DNA of 64,000 nt from Euborellia annulipes (lineage: Eukaryota; Arthropoda; Insecta; Dermaptera; Anisolabididae), in the NCBI GenBank assembly GCA_023213315.1, contig JAKCPI010016568.1:1-64000 (forward strand), given 5' to 3'. Below, one piece after another: positions 1 through 11,447 of this stretch. How positions within the stretch are numbered: the stretch's first letter is position 1; each line of letters opens with the position of its first letter. Under the pieces are notes generated by a model. That model worked only from the letters and a program-made list of their open reading frames with translations, had not been told where the DNA came from and did no database searches. The position numbers and the translations under genes are program-made.

Positions 1-17
1 AGTTTTTAACAATATTT

Positions 18-62
18 GCCCGGATGAAGGTCTTGATTGGCGACCAAAACGTTGGCGAATAA
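18..62 (+). ncRNA. Decayed hammerhead ribozyme motif (PLE terminus)
   Basis: The order is CGGATGA, then GGTC-TTGATTG-GCGACC (stem II), then AAAAC-GTT-GGC. It matches, with a few substitutions, the hammerhead at 56587-56618 and 58243-58262. GCC just before the core and GGC after the expected cleavage point can form stem I. Two core positions are mutated (CTGATGA to CGGATGA, GAAAC to AAAAC), so it is probably inactive. It likely marks the edge of a Penelope-like element that extends to the left of the window. Confidence 0.45.
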
Positions 63-1090
63 ATTTTTTTTATTTTACTGGCTGCAACGTCCTTTGAATC
101 CTGACTAAAATTTCCTTAGAAGTCTAACACATTTATTAATTTGAATTCATTAATTTAAAAATTTTATTTTTAATATTTATTCAGAAATTTTTATTTTCAT
201 CATTGCATAAAAGAGAAGGTAGAAAAGATGGGCATGGCTTTCCCTCTCTCTTAAAACTTAAGAATCAAGGAAACCTGGAAGGGTTGTTGGGATAAGATTT
301 GGAATTTTGAGACCAGTTCATCCACAAATTTTATTTCTTTAGTGAAGACAACAGATACAAAATATGAGCCGGGAATTTTTCATAAATTATTTTTCATTTG
401 ATAAATAGGCGAATCTTTTTTTTTTTTAATTTTAATTGAAAGACAAGAAAACTTTTTCACATAATAAATTTCGTCTCTCCTTAATGTTCAAGTCTTTTCC
501 TAATGGATAAAAAAATTGCCTCTTTTTGAATTAATTTAAAAAGTTGTATAAAAATTTCTTTAAAAATTAAGAATTTAATCGAAGCGCTCTTTGTTAAGCA
601 TTAATATATGGTTTGCACCACTGAGACTAAAAAAAAAAAAAAAAAAACTTTCCAAAGTTTCCATAACTTTGATTTATAATATTATTAAAAATTGGATTGC
701 ACTTAAATTAAACTTTAAAAAATAATCAACAAAAAATAAAAGCAATTAGATTTTGCCTCTCGGGAGTTATTCGCTAAAGAGATATTGCATGAATTAAAGA
801 AATCTCTTATTTTAGAAAACCAACTCGAGTAAATACTAATTTTTAATTCTTGCATAACGGAATACGGATTCTTGATTAAAACAAAAAAAAATTTAATCTT
901 CCATTTTTGCGGATTAACCTTTCTATTTTTATAGATATCGTAGAAAAGATAAAAAGTCAATTTATTTCTAGGGCTTTTGAAATTAAAACTGGCCTATTAA
1001 GCATATTAAAATGTTTTTCTCTCTTTTATAAGAAATAGTTCCCGGATGACCGAGCTGGGGCTCGGTGATTTTTTCTTTTGATAAAATTTG
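63..1090. other. AT-rich intergenic stretch
   Basis: Low-complexity AT-rich DNA with A and T runs (for example 630-648). I see no splice-flanked exon, RNA gene or transposon end. The 81-codon minus-strand frame at 715-960 is a chance frame. Confidence 0.5.
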
Positions 1091-1093
1091 GGA

Positions 1094-1560
1094 AAACTAA
1101 AAAAAGTACTAGTACTCGAGGTCCCTCAAAGACAAGACCTTGCTTAATTTCATATTGGTACCGGAAATAATATATTTAAAATTTGAATCAAACATAAACG
1201 AGTAGATCTATTCTTGGACCGCTTAAAATTTAAAAGATATTGTCGAAGGGAATATTGAGAAAATTGAAAAACAAAAAAGGATATCAGTAAAGTATTAGTA
1301 CTTCGAAGTCCTCCAAAAACGAAACATAGCTTAATTTGTTTTCTATATCGCAAATAGAAAAATTTGAAAGAAAAATTTAAAAGGAATTTCGAAAAAAATG
1401 GAAAAAACTAAAAAAGTACATTAGTAAAGTACAATTACTTCCCAAAAGTACTAATTTTCCTAAATATAAAACCCTGCGCAATTTCATATTGGTACCGGAA
1501 ATAGTATTATTTAAAATTTGAAAAAAATTCGTTAGAGCCGTTTTCGAGAACTGTTGAGCA
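1094..1560 (-). repeat. Degenerate tandem copies of part of the R1 repeat
   Basis: Three diverged units of about 160 bp each contain an AAAAAGTAC...AGTAAAGTA-CTAGTAC block and a downstream TTTCATATTGGTACCGGAAA block (1154-1172 and 1482-1501). The GTACATCAGTAAAGTACTAG motif is also central to R1 copies at 34.5, 52.2 and 61.2 kb, which places these as old R1 relatives in reverse orientation. No coding capacity. Confidence 0.4.
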
Positions 1561-2465
1561 TACTAATAAATAAACGTACATTGCTCGTTTAATAGTATAA
1601 GAGAAGATAAGATTTATGTTATGGAGTTATTTTTGCAATTATTCAATCAAGTAATGAATACTTATAAATCTCTCCCTTAAAAAATAGTCTCTTTGTCTCT
1701 ATTTAGAATATAAACAAGTGGCCAAAATGGCCTACAAATGCCAAAAGCCAATAAATAAATAAATAGAATTTAAAGAAGACTTAACTCTGATTTGCACAGG
1801 TTTTCTTGAAAATCTCTCGAAATTAATCGACTATGCCATGCTTAAATAGGAAATTCGTAGGTATTAACTTCTCATTACTTAATTATCAAGGATTATTTGG
1901 GACTAAGTACTTAAATAATGTTAAAAGATTTGTAGACTAGCCAAAAATACGAACGTTAATTGCCTTCAACTTTTACCCTTCAGACATTTCAAAAGAACTT
2001 TTAAACCAATTGAAAACAAAAAAGGAATGGGGATGCTACTCTCTTTTTCTCTGGAATTTTTGACTCTCATTTCTAAATTAAAATTCTTAACTTATTTACA
2101 TATAAAAAAAAAACTTTTTCACATATTTTCACATATTTGAAATATTTTTTATCTTCGTTGGTTTTCTCGTGAGGTGTTGGATTTTATAATTTTTTTTTAA
2201 GGCCAGGTATTTCATTGATCATAAGGAAACTCTTTTGTTTTTCAAGTGCCTGAATCGTAGACTAATTTAATTAAATCGTTTAAAAAAATCTGTGTAGCCT
2301 GAGATGCCGAAGACATCAAAAAAATATTTTCTGCAAAATTTATTTATTATAGGCTTAATACATCCAGACACATTTTATTTATTTATACCAAATGATTTCC
2401 AAAAAATTTGCATTGGTCTGTCTAAGGGAGTCAAATCTATATACCCTTTTAAGATGATCATTATT
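1561..2465. other. AT-rich intergenic stretch
   Basis: No gene or intact mobile element seen. A fragment near 2296-2325 (GATGCCGAAGACATC) resembles the 3' part of the tRNA-derived SINE. Confidence 0.4.
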
Positions 2466-2469
2466 TTTT

Positions 2470-2690
2470 TTTAAGTCTCTTCGGCATCTTAGGCCATTTA
2501 GACGATATTCATTATTTACTATGTTATAATATTGGGCCCCAGGCACATTTATTTAAATCATTTAGTGTCTAAATGATTTAAATAAATATTCATCGGACTG
2601 CCTGGGATCCGAACCCTCGCCCCGTGGCTTTAAGACTATCAATATTGATATTCGTCAACTATTCTAGCCACTCGACCACGGTGATTGGAG
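2470..2690 (-). mobile_element. tRNA-derived SINE, diverged copy
   Basis: Reverse-orientation copy. It has the CTTCGGCATCTTAGGCC tail block, then the SINE's internal palindrome (TTTAAATCATTT / AAATGATTTAAA around 2553-2583), GGACTGCCTGGGATCCGAAC (reverse complement of the B-box region), and a degenerate tRNA-like head ending in CCACTCGACCACGG. It is more diverged than the copies at 6.9, 11.1 and 43.7 kb. I see no clear target duplication. A G-run follows at 2690-2700. Confidence 0.6.
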
Positions 2691-3065
2691 GGGGGGGGGG
2701 GATTCAGATAGATATACATTTACTGTATTTACACCATATGGTTAAGGTTATCAATATTGACATTATTACTATCAATAAACTCTCGGCCACGGAGTAGGGA
2801 TAAAAATATATTTAACTTAAATATTTGAAGTCATTTGTTCAAAATTTTCCAATTTTTGTGGGGAAAAATAACCTCTAATAATACATGTATTATTTTTTGA
2901 CGTTTGCATTTGACGATTATGACTTACCCGAGCTATGGCTTCATAATACTTGTCTTTCCTTTAATCGATAGGCCGGTATTTATTTATTTCTTTGTCATAT
3001 CCCCCAAAAGGAAATCTCAAAAAATAAAAAATATGACAATTAGCAAATGAATTTTCTTTTTATAG

Positions 3066-3199
3066 AGAACCTAAGTTCTGATCATTTTAATATGGAAGTG
3101 GTGGGTACAGTTGCTCTATCTAATCTAAAAATAATAATAGCCTTCATAATTTTTACAATTGCTACGGCATTGGGAGTTTATAAGAAACGACGCTATTAA
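3066..3199 (+). CDS. Possible terminal exon of a small or type I membrane protein
   Basis: A polypyrimidine tract ending in TTTTATAG (3058-3065) looks like a 3' splice site. Downstream an open frame runs to TAA at 3197-3199. The frame holds Met at 3092 and a 35-residue tail: MEVVGTVALSNLK, then a hydrophobic segment IIIAFIIFTIATALGV (one membrane span), then YKKRRY at the C-terminus. Positive residues just after the span fit a cytosolic tail. A polyadenylation signal AATAAA lies at 3377-3382. I do not recognise the family and cannot place upstream exons inside the window, so they may lie left of position 1. It could also be a chance frame. Confidence 0.3.
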
Positions 3200-3775
3200 T
3201 TTTTTTTTTAATTAATCACTTTGTCCTTTGAACCTTTGCATTTTTGTTATGAATGTATTTCTATGAAATGTCTAATCTACAACCTTCATTGAATTATCTC
3301 ATGGCATTACTATTGATATTTTAAATTAAAACGTTTTTTGTTAATTTCATCAATAAGTTAATATTTAGACTTATATAATAAATGCAATCGCATCAAAATT
3401 GAATTAGACCGCATTTGATACACGAATAGAATAACGCCCAAGGCATGATAATATAGTCTAGACTAGGGTTGTTATTGATGGGATATAGTAGATTGTGAAT
3501 ATTAATCAGTGTTAGGACAAACAGCCGGAGGGCAATTAGATAAGATAGGGCACCCCTTCAAGTGGGATAAGTGTTTTTTTTTTATATATATATAAAGAAA
3601 ACCTTTCTGGTTTCTAGACGCCAGGAAGCAAGTAAGCAACCCCCCTTGCACACATGTCTCTTTTGCGCAGCTGTGTCCTCTTTATGTATTTTTTTTTTTA
3701 AATTTTGGAAAGTATATTTATCTTAGATATTCCCTTAATCCTATTGAATTTTACGGATGAAATTGGTCAACACTC
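3200..3775. other. Candidate 3' UTR then intergenic DNA
   Basis: The first ~200 bp would be the 3' UTR of the exon candidate at 3066-3199, with AATAAA at 3377-3382. The remainder is AT-rich with a T run and TATATA tract near 3573-3595. Nothing else supported. Confidence 0.3.
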
Positions 3776-3778
3776 TAA

Positions 3779-4812
3779 AGGCGGCCATACACGGCAGGTC
3801 CATTTAGGCCGAGCCAATTTGTGCGAGTCCATTTTTCGACCGATCCAAAATAGGGGGTCATACACGGCCGAGCCAAGCAGGCCCGTTTGAAATTTGACAT
3901 TTAAGAGTAAATAAAGGTTAGTCTCTTAGTAAATTGTCAAATCGGTGCCTAATACAACAAAATAAAAATGCCAAAAAAATATATATTTTTTTATAAGGAA
4001 GATACAACAAGAAAAAACAAATAGAATTTATTAAATGATTTTGTTTAATAAGACAAAAAAATTGTTTAAAAATATCAGAAAATATGTCACCATATAAATA
4101 ATAAATAAAAAATGTTTATTTAAATCCTTTATAGAAGGAAAAACAACCTTTTGTAGCTCGTTACATCTTTGCCTTTTTTGAAATAGAATTTCGTTTAATA
4201 CAACAAAATGAAAAATTGCATAAAAATATCCCAATATAATGTCATCTTTCATATCATAAATAATTTAAATAATTTTGAAAAATTGAAAATTTTTATTTAA
4301 ATCTTAAACACAAGTGAAGAAACGGTTACAAATTAAATGTAGGACATTTTGTGGGTCATTGAATCAAAATGCAAAATTGCCCCGAAAAATGCGGGATGAA
4401 TGGTTACCATTGATCATTTGAACTTCCCCCAACAAAAGACATGTCACTCATAATTATCTTAATTTTAGTACTTTTTCAAAATTTTATTAAAAAAAAATGA
4501 TTTAAAAAATATTTAAATAATTATCCTAATTAAAATCTCTTCAGAAAATTTAAAAAAAATATCAAAAGGATCTAAAAAAAAGAAATATGAATCTGACAAC
4601 GCTGCACAAGTTTTGGCTTGGCTCGGAGAACTACCATACACGGCGAGGACAAATCCAAGGCTCGTGGACTTGGCTCTGTGGATTTTGGATCGGATGGAAA
4701 TCCAACCGAGCCAACTAACGGTCGCCGAGCCAACTCGGTTTCCCCATACACGGCGAGTTTTGGATCGGTGCCGGGCCAATTTGGATTTTGGACCTGCCGT
4801 GTATGGCCGCCT
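3779..4812. mobile_element. PIF/Harbinger-like non-autonomous DNA transposon
   Basis: The terminal inverted repeats AGGCGGCCATACACGGCAGG... match at both ends (start 3779, end 4812). They are flanked by a 3-bp duplication TAA (3776-3778 and 4813-4815). A 3-bp TWA duplication is characteristic of PIF/Harbinger. The motif CCATACACGGC recurs inside both ends (near 3848, 4632, 4743), forming subterminal repeats that could bind a transposase. The interior is AT-rich and has no transposase frame, so it would need enzyme from elsewhere. The opposing 70-100-codon frames near the right end arise from the GC-rich repeats and are not genes. Confidence 0.8.
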
Positions 4813-5133
4813 TAACACAATTATGAATATGCTATTATTTAGAAACGAATAATAGCGATGATAATAATATTATACTTATTTTCATTAGGGGTTAGATTGA
4901 GTTCCCGATGATCTCAATGTTGTTGCCTTTTTACAAAAAAAGTGTCGATTATTATAATCCTTTATTGTCTCGAGGGAAATGAGCTTATCGGTTCTACGTT
5001 TTTTGATCTCCAAATAACGCCCTCTAAGATCTTTTAGGTCTGTTTACGAAGTGGGAAAAAGTTGTTTGAAGAGAAAATTGAAATAAATTAAAATTTCTAT
5101 CTCTATTCATTTATATAATGAATTATTTAATTA

Positions 5134-5974
5134 CAGTAGAACCTCTCTTAGCGAGCACCTCTTTACCGACCCGAGTAAAAATGATTAAAAATGATCGACA
5201 CGCCCGCACCAGGGAGACACACAGTAGATCGAAAGTGACCAGAAGAAAAATGTTGTCTCTGGTGTGGACGTGTATATATACCCCTGTGTGTCCCTCAAGG
5301 TTCACTATGCAGACCTGCTGCGGGTGTGTGGATCCCTCGATCATTTTTAATCATTTTTACTCGGGGAGTAATTCCCATAACCAGCAAAACAAATTTTAAA
5401 ATAATGACTTGCTTAACGACGACGTTTCTCATAACGAGTGGGGAGCAGGGGCGCCGGAACGAATTTGAATCAGGGGGGGGGGGGGCAAAAAAATTTTTTT
5501 AGAAAATTAAAATAATTTAATATGTTTAAATAGTATGAAACAAAAACAAATCTACTATAAAACTTTAAAAATTTTAAGTAAAATCACAATTTGAATAAAA
5601 TTAAAATTTTAAAAAATTTGGTAGTGATTTTTCAAAAATTTTTGGAAAAAATTTGGAAAAAAATGAATTTCTTACTCTTTTAAATTAGAAGATTTTATTT
5701 TTCAAAAGTAAAAATATATCATTTTTAATAATAAATGAAATAAAAGAAGAAATTTTGCCCCCCTCTGCCCCCCCCCCCTGTAGGATGCCGGGGGGGGGGC
5801 AATGTACCCTTGCCCCCCCCCCCCAGTTCCGGCGCCTATGGTGGGGAGCATTTTACATTAGTCTATGTATAAGGAGGACAGCTCTCCCCGAATGTTATTA
5901 TTTCGCATAATGAGTGATTCGCTTTACGAGTTTGATTCTGGAACGAATTATGCTCGTTAAACGAGGTTCCACTG
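5134..5974. mobile_element. Tc1/mariner-pogo-type non-autonomous element
   Basis: The ends read CAGTAGAACCTCTCTTAGCG and, on the reverse strand at the right, CAGTGGAACCTCGTTTAACG, each abutting a TA (5132-5133, 5975-5976). CAGTRGAACCTC ends with a TA duplication are typical of pogo/Tigger-like elements. An internal inverted pair (GAGTAAAAATGATTAAAAATG at 5173-5193 against 5343-5363) encloses a GC-richer core. There is no transposase. A hAT element is inserted at 5446-5840, so this element is the older of the two. Confidence 0.75.
5446..5840. mobile_element. hAT-type MITE nested in the pogo-like element
   Basis: Ends are CAGGGGCGCCGGAAC (left) and GTTCCGGCGCCTATG (right). The flanking 8-bp duplication GTGGGGAG is perfect (5438-5445 and 5841-5848). 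An 8-bp duplication and CA...TG termini are the hAT signature. Removing the element and one duplication restores continuous pogo-like sequence. Long G runs sit just inside both ends. No coding capacity. Confidence 0.85.
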
Positions 5975-5976
5975 TA

Positions 5977-6876
5977 CTTACTTTGCTCTAAATAATAATA
6001 TTACATTGGTGTTAATATTGTATACCCTTGTAGACTCTCATATTGCTCTCACACCCATAGATTTAATCATGGATTTATTCTTGTTGTTTCTGGTTCAGAA
6101 CTGCTCTTTACTTGGATATGAATTTCTTGGGTGCTAAATTGCTTTAGAGAGCAGCAAGTAGAGCTAGCACCTGACCTATGCGTACGTCGCTTTAATTCCA
6201 AAAATCCTTTATTGGAATTTTTTCAATACCAATTCGTTTTTAAATTACATCTTTGATAATTTATTAAAAATGATTAAATTTGTTATTTGAAATTCCTATC
6301 GGATCCCCGTTTATTTACCCAAGGTGCATGAAGACACATACCTCAAACCTAACCGGCCTCTGGCTGTAGCCATCTACCGGCACCCCGTGAAGTTACATTA
6401 TTTCCTATCTCTAACTCCTCTTCCTGCGTTCATTTTAAGTTAACGAGCTAATCCTTATTTCTAGTTTCTCCCGGTTCCTTATCCAACTTCTTCTATGCTA
6501 GGGAGGATGTCCTAGGACTCCTTCAGCATCGGCGGGTACAGCAACTATCTCTCCTCGTAGAGTACTAAATAATTTCATTTCATTCAAAGCACATTTACAA
6601 CTTTTACCGACCGTTATTTTAGTCCAAAGGAAGTATTTTATTCTTAATTAGTAACAACTTTAATATTAAGCTAATATTAATTCCAATATTCGATTTTGAA
6701 TTTCGTTTATTGGGCTATTTGAGAATGGTTAGCCAAATGGTGATATAATATTGGCTATAATAAATAACGAAAAATGAGCATTGCAACTTCGTTGAAGGCG
6801 TCCATCGTGTAAATCGAAAACACTCCTTTATAAAGAGAATAATTTCTTTTATTTGTGCTATTTTAAATACAAACTT
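5977..6876. other. Intergenic stretch
   Basis: Moderately AT-rich, more complex than its surroundings at 6300-6550 but with no frame, splice pair or repeat end that I can support. Confidence 0.4.
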
Positions 6877-6888
6877 AACTTTTAACAA

Positions 6889-7172
6889 GCCCACGGGGCG
6901 TGGTGTAGAGGTTAGCGTGCTAACCTCATATACCAAACGTCGCGGGTTCGGACCCCAGGCAGTCCGATGATTTTATTTAAGCCATCTGGATACCAGATGG
7001 CTTAAATAAAAATGCCTGGACCCTAATATATATAAATTCATAAATAACGGTTATCGTAAATGTCTTATATGGTCTGAGCTGCCGAAAAGACAGTGTGAAT
7101 GTGTGTGTGAGTGTGAGTGTGAATGAGAAAAAAAAAAAAAAAGTGTGAATGTTAAAAAAAAAAAAAAAAAAA
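6889..7172 (+). mobile_element. Full-length tRNA-derived SINE
   Basis: The order is: a tRNA-like head with a Pol III A box (GGTGTAGAGGTTAGCG) and B box (GGTTCGGACCC), a body with an 18-bp palindrome (GCCATCTGGATACCAGATGG), GGTTATCGTAAA, GGTCTGAGCTGCCGAAAAGAC, a GTGTGAGTGTGAATG simple repeat, and two poly(A) runs. A 12-bp target duplication AACTTTTAACAA flanks it (6877-6888, 7173-7184), showing target-primed insertion. It would be transcribed by RNA polymerase III and mobilised by a LINE. The pseudo-anticodon loop lies in CTCATATACCAAACG. Confidence 0.9.
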
Positions 7173-7209
7173 AACTTTTAACAAAAATTTTTTTTAAATT
7201 GTTCATCTA

Positions 7210-8230
7210 TGCCCAATCGCACCGTTTGACATTTATGCCTCTCTTTACTAAGTGTGCTTAAACTAAAGCGTCTCTTAAATAACTTGTTATTTTGAACCGC
7301 AATATTTTAATCATGGAATAGTAAAGAAGAATTTTATAAATGTGCAACATGGCAACGTTGTAAATTTTAGTGATATTCTGGTGATTTTTGATAAAATTGA
7401 CAGATGTTTTGTTTATTATTTGAATATTCTTAAATTAAATTAATTACATATTGTTTATAAATATTAATTAATTTCAGAAAAATAGGAAAATAGAAAACAA
7501 AATATTGATTTTCATGATTATAATTTTTTTATTTAAATAAATAAGGAAAGAAATTGAACACCAAATTATACCTCTTTAGAAAATTATCTATTAAATTATA
7601 TTTAAATATAAAAATATAATAGAAAATCGCAATGTTAATAATAATTAGTCCATTGGTGAGTCCGGTTGGTCGTGTAAAAATTTTTTTAAAATAAATTAAA
7701 CATGTATAGCCTACAGAATATCGTTTTGTCTTATATTAAACTGTGTGACAAGTAAGAAGTTTTATTTTATATTCTCTTGCGAGAGACATGCAAGTTCAAC
7801 TGCATATCTTGGCCAAATATAAAAAAATATATATATATTTTCGGGGTACCTATATATTTTATATTACATATTTTATTATTTCCAAAAAATTCCAAAATCC
7901 TTTATTTCCATAATATTTAGATCATCTTCGAAAATAGAGTTCATATTGTTCATGTTTTTTATAAAAAAAAAAATCTAGATCGAATAAAAAAATGTATTAT
8001 TATTAGATAATTAATATTATATTATCAATATAATCTGGAATAGATGTCATTTATTTAACAGAAAATTGTTTTTTAGGTTAAGCATACGCTAAGCCCCCGA
8101 ATTCAAGAGCTTAGATTTAAGTTAAAATTTAGACATTTAAGCTTGACTTTGCAAGCGGTACAACGAAATTTGGAAAGTTAAGTATTATTTAGCGTTAATT
8201 AATGCTTAACTCATACGGTGCGATTGGGCA
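7210..8230. mobile_element. 1-kb TIR element, Harbinger-like non-autonomous
   Basis: TIRs TGCCCAATCGCACCGT and its exact complement ACGGTGCGATTGGGCA bound the segment. A 3-bp CTA precedes and follows it (7207-7209, 8231-8233). The interior is very AT-rich and has no transposase frame. The length and 3-bp duplication suggest a Harbinger-type MITE, although CTA is not the canonical TWA. It lies 25 bp right of the SINE's target duplication. Confidence 0.7.
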
Positions 8231-8233
8231 CTA

Positions 8234-8700
8234 ATTGTTAAGGGGTCTAACACCAGTATTATTTTTTATTTTCCAAAGAAAAAAATCTTTTATGCCAAAA
8301 TAATGGGATACAACTTTGTTATGATGGACCACCTGTTTGACAGCCTAATCTGACACCAAGGGGAGGTTTAAATATAAAATATTAAAAATGAACAAAAAAA
8401 AAGATTTCCTAGGAACACCTTTATTTCCATTTTTCACTTGTTGACATCTCAGTCTGGTGTAAGTCATTCCTTATAATTAATTATTGTTATATAGCCTCGG
8501 TGTGTAATTCACATACTCTTTCTGAGAGCTACCAGGTATTTCTGTATGCTATCTTTCTCTCTTTTAGGCTGGCTTTTTTATTCCCTCTTATCATCTACAA
8601 TATTCAAATCCCGCCCACAAAAAAAAGAAAAAAAAATTATAGCTAAAATAATATAGTCTTATTTCCAAAAACTCAAGTATTTTTCTCAATTCAAATTACT
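8234..8700. other. AT-rich intergenic stretch
   Basis: Nothing supportable seen. Confidence 0.4.
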
Positions 8701-8779
8701 TTGTGTTAAGAGAAACTTATCTGACATGTTACCAATATATGTATATGTATTAATGTATGGTATTCAATGTAAATCAAAA

Positions 8780-9330
8780 ATGGTGACCTTTTGAGAAGTG
8801 AATCGATTTGCGAGAAGCCGAGAACTGATCGACTTTGCCTTGAGGCGAACGAACATTCGAATATCCAAGTCGGTCGTATATCCAAAGCTGTCGTCACCTC
8901 CAACCCCTCCCAACCCACAAAATCCACCCCCACGCAGCCTCTCAATCTGTCTGCCTTAAGAGGAGCAAGAAGAAGATGAAAAAAAGTAGAAGACCGAACT
9001 GAAGAAGAAGAAGAAGAATAAGAACGAGGAAGAAGAGAGCAGCTCTTCATTTTCTCTTAGTAGTCGCTTTTCCTCCCCCATCCCATCTACGCCCATCCCA
9101 CTGGGATCGCAATCGTCGTTTCAGCATTTGCCATCATCCAACCCCCCTTCACCGAAGTTCTATTGTCTCTGGCAACCGATGCACTATTGTTTTCCTGTCT
9201 TATGACGTCACAGCCCTTCATCACCGAACACGCCGTCGGCAATTCCACTCAACCATAATATATATATAGTATTCTCAAGGCGAGACGTTGTCACGAAACG
9301 TAACATCAAAATCATGAATAGATAGAGATA
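8780..9330 (+). promoter_or_regulatory. Candidate RNA polymerase II promoter block
   Basis: The composition rises well above its surroundings. A perfect CRE (TGACGTCA) sits at 9203-9210, and a TATA-like run TATATATA at 9261-9268 is followed by a GC-richer segment from about 9280. A GAA-rich purine tract lies at 9000-9045. This could be the promoter and 5' leader of a plus-strand transcript starting near 9290, but no exon with a donor site is evident. The 114-codon minus-strand frame (8706-9050) is Ser/Arg-rich low-complexity translation of the GAA tract, and I do not call it a gene. Confidence 0.3.
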
Positions 9331-9350
9331 GTCCTTCCTTCTCTTCTGTA

Positions 9351-11046
9351 TACACTTAGAAAATAATCCATTAGATAATATTACATAACAATTATATTGT
9401 TTATTATTATTGTTTTTTCAAAGCCTCAAACTAAAGAGAGGAAGAATCCTGTTAAGTATTTTCAATGGAAATTTTATACCAATAATATCCTCTCTAAAAA
9501 CTCTCAATTGAAAGTTTAACCCATCCATTTCATATTCTTACACGCAATTTTGTACGCAACAAGACATAGGTATTTTATATTCTAAAAGGGGGAGCTATTT
9601 AAATTTCTTTCCTTTATTAATTTGAATTTTATTGATTTTAAAACTTGGAAAATTAATTATAAAGAGTCTCTGTTAAGTAGCTTTTTTTGTAGTGCAGAAA
9701 CCCTCTTCAGTTTTATTCTGATAGTAAAATATACGACATCTCACCATTTATTGAAAAAAGAAGTAGATATATTTGTTAGTAGAAGTTAAAATATTTTCTC
9801 CATATCCAATACCTCAACGATATATTTGTTATTTTTATTTTGATTCAACATCTTTTAACAATAAAATGATGAGATGTTATATATTTTACAATATGTTAAA
9901 AGTTAGGGCCGCTTGCATCAGATGTAGCTATTTTGCTTTCAATTGGATAACCCAGCCTTCAGTATATGGTTGTGGATATGTTGAATTTTTAGCCCAGGTC
10001 TCTGTTAAGTTGGCTGTAAGCAAAAGTTCTGTTTAAGATATAACAAAAGGGTGATATTAGAAACACAAGCCCTGGCACCAGCCTAACTTCACGAATATAA
10101 ATGACAGAAACAATCTTCAATCTATCCCTTTTTTTTGTTATTATTCGTTTTATATCAGTCAGGATTCTATTTCTAGGATATATGGCAAGGTGTTGAAGAT
10201 CATTATTTAAATATTTTCTAATATCCAAGTTGGAACTATGTTCGAGAGTTGGCAACTCTCTCTGGGACTCAAATTTTAAATTTTTTTCAAAATAATTAAT
10301 TAAACTTTGAATAATCGAATCATCCTACCCGAAACAGCGAGATTCTTTAAGAAATGTTTCAAAGATTCAAGTTTTTAAAAGTTAATTTTAATTAGGCTTA
10401 CATAGATCCGCCACTGTATATCACAGTTACTAGATATTCCATTGTAGCCCCTAGTTCGCAGCACAATGATAGAGCTATATAATTATTCGTCCTTATTTAT
10501 TTTTCAAAAAAATAATAAAATGAACAGATTATACAATTTGGCTAAGAATTAAGTATTTTATTATGGATTTATTTAATAAATTTTAAATAATTTCCATCTA
10601 CAGTTTGTATTTAACAGTTAAACAACTCTTTACTCTTTTATTTACTTATTTCGATTTAGAAACTTCTGTCTTTAATCTTATATCATCATTTGATTTTATT
10701 TAAGTCTTCCTTATTCAATTCCCAGTCAGAGAACTCGAAACTATAATAATCATAAGGAGAAAACTCCGAGTATCGACATCTTCTCGCAAGGGGATCGTCG
10801 GGGTGACGAACAACTTTGAGTTAAAGATAACAGGAAAATATTGATGTTTTCTTTAACTTTAATTCAGGGGTCGTGCTTAAACTTTATGAACTCGAAATTC
10901 CCATCTTAATGAGACATTTTTGCGGATCCTTAAACCTGTACCTGTTGATTTTTAGTAAATAATTTATTTAAGGAAGTTTTTTTTTTTAATTATCTGAAAT
11001 TATATACTTTATTTATTTCTGTATTGTCAACTTTAACTGTTAAAAG
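9351..11046. other. Intergenic stretch with a hAT end remnant
   Basis: Mostly AT-rich. AGATCCGCCACTG at 10404-10416 matches the right terminus of the hAT family seen at 61445-61710 and is a solitary remnant. A somewhat more complex segment (10735-10830) has no exon features. Confidence 0.4.
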
Positions 11047-11058
11047 GATTTATTCTTT

Positions 11059-11334
11059 TTTTTTTTTTTAATAAAAAAACATTCACACTTTTTCTCATTC
11101 ACACTCACACTCACACACACATTCACACTGTCTTTTCGGCAACTCAGGCCATATAAGACATTTACGATAACCGTTGATTAATAATATATATATATTTGGG
11201 GTCCAGGCATTTTTATTTAAGCCATCTGGTATCCAGATGGCTTAAATAAAAATCATCGGACTGCCTGGGGTCCGAACCCGCGACGTTTGGTATATGAGGT
11301 TAGCACTCTAACCTCTACACCACGCCCCGAGGGC
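11059..11334 (-). mobile_element. Full-length tRNA-derived SINE
   Basis: Same family as the SINE at 6889, opposite orientation. Poly(T) and the CACTCACACTCACACACAC tail come first, then CTTTTCGGCAACTCAGGCC, the palindrome GCCATCTGGTATCCAGATGG, and the tRNA-like head ending CACGCCCCGAGGGC. A 12-bp target duplication GGATTTATTCTT flanks it (11047-11058, 11335-11346). Confidence 0.9.
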
Positions 11335-11447
11335 GGATTTATTCTTAAAAACAATTGAGAGGAAATTTTTTAAAATAGTTTTCAAGACCAATTTATTGTG
11401 TATTTTTAAACGTCAATAATCCAATTTTGAGAATGGAATAAATATTA

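Noticed and set aside
4513..4852. Opposing frames of 65-101 codons
   Set aside because: They arise from the GC-rich repeats near the right end of the Harbinger-like element; no family resemblance.
5118..5399. Overlapping plus and minus frames of 93 and 73 codons
   Set aside because: They span the inverted inner repeats of the pogo-like element and have no transposase motif.
6889..6960. Functional tRNA gene
   Set aside because: The tRNA-like head is fused to a SINE body and tail with target duplications; the cloverleaf is imperfect.
9280..9310. Hammerhead-like GACGTTGTCACGAAACGTAAC
   Set aside because: GAAACGT and a short stem are present, but no CTGANGA-like core can be aligned and stem I is absent.
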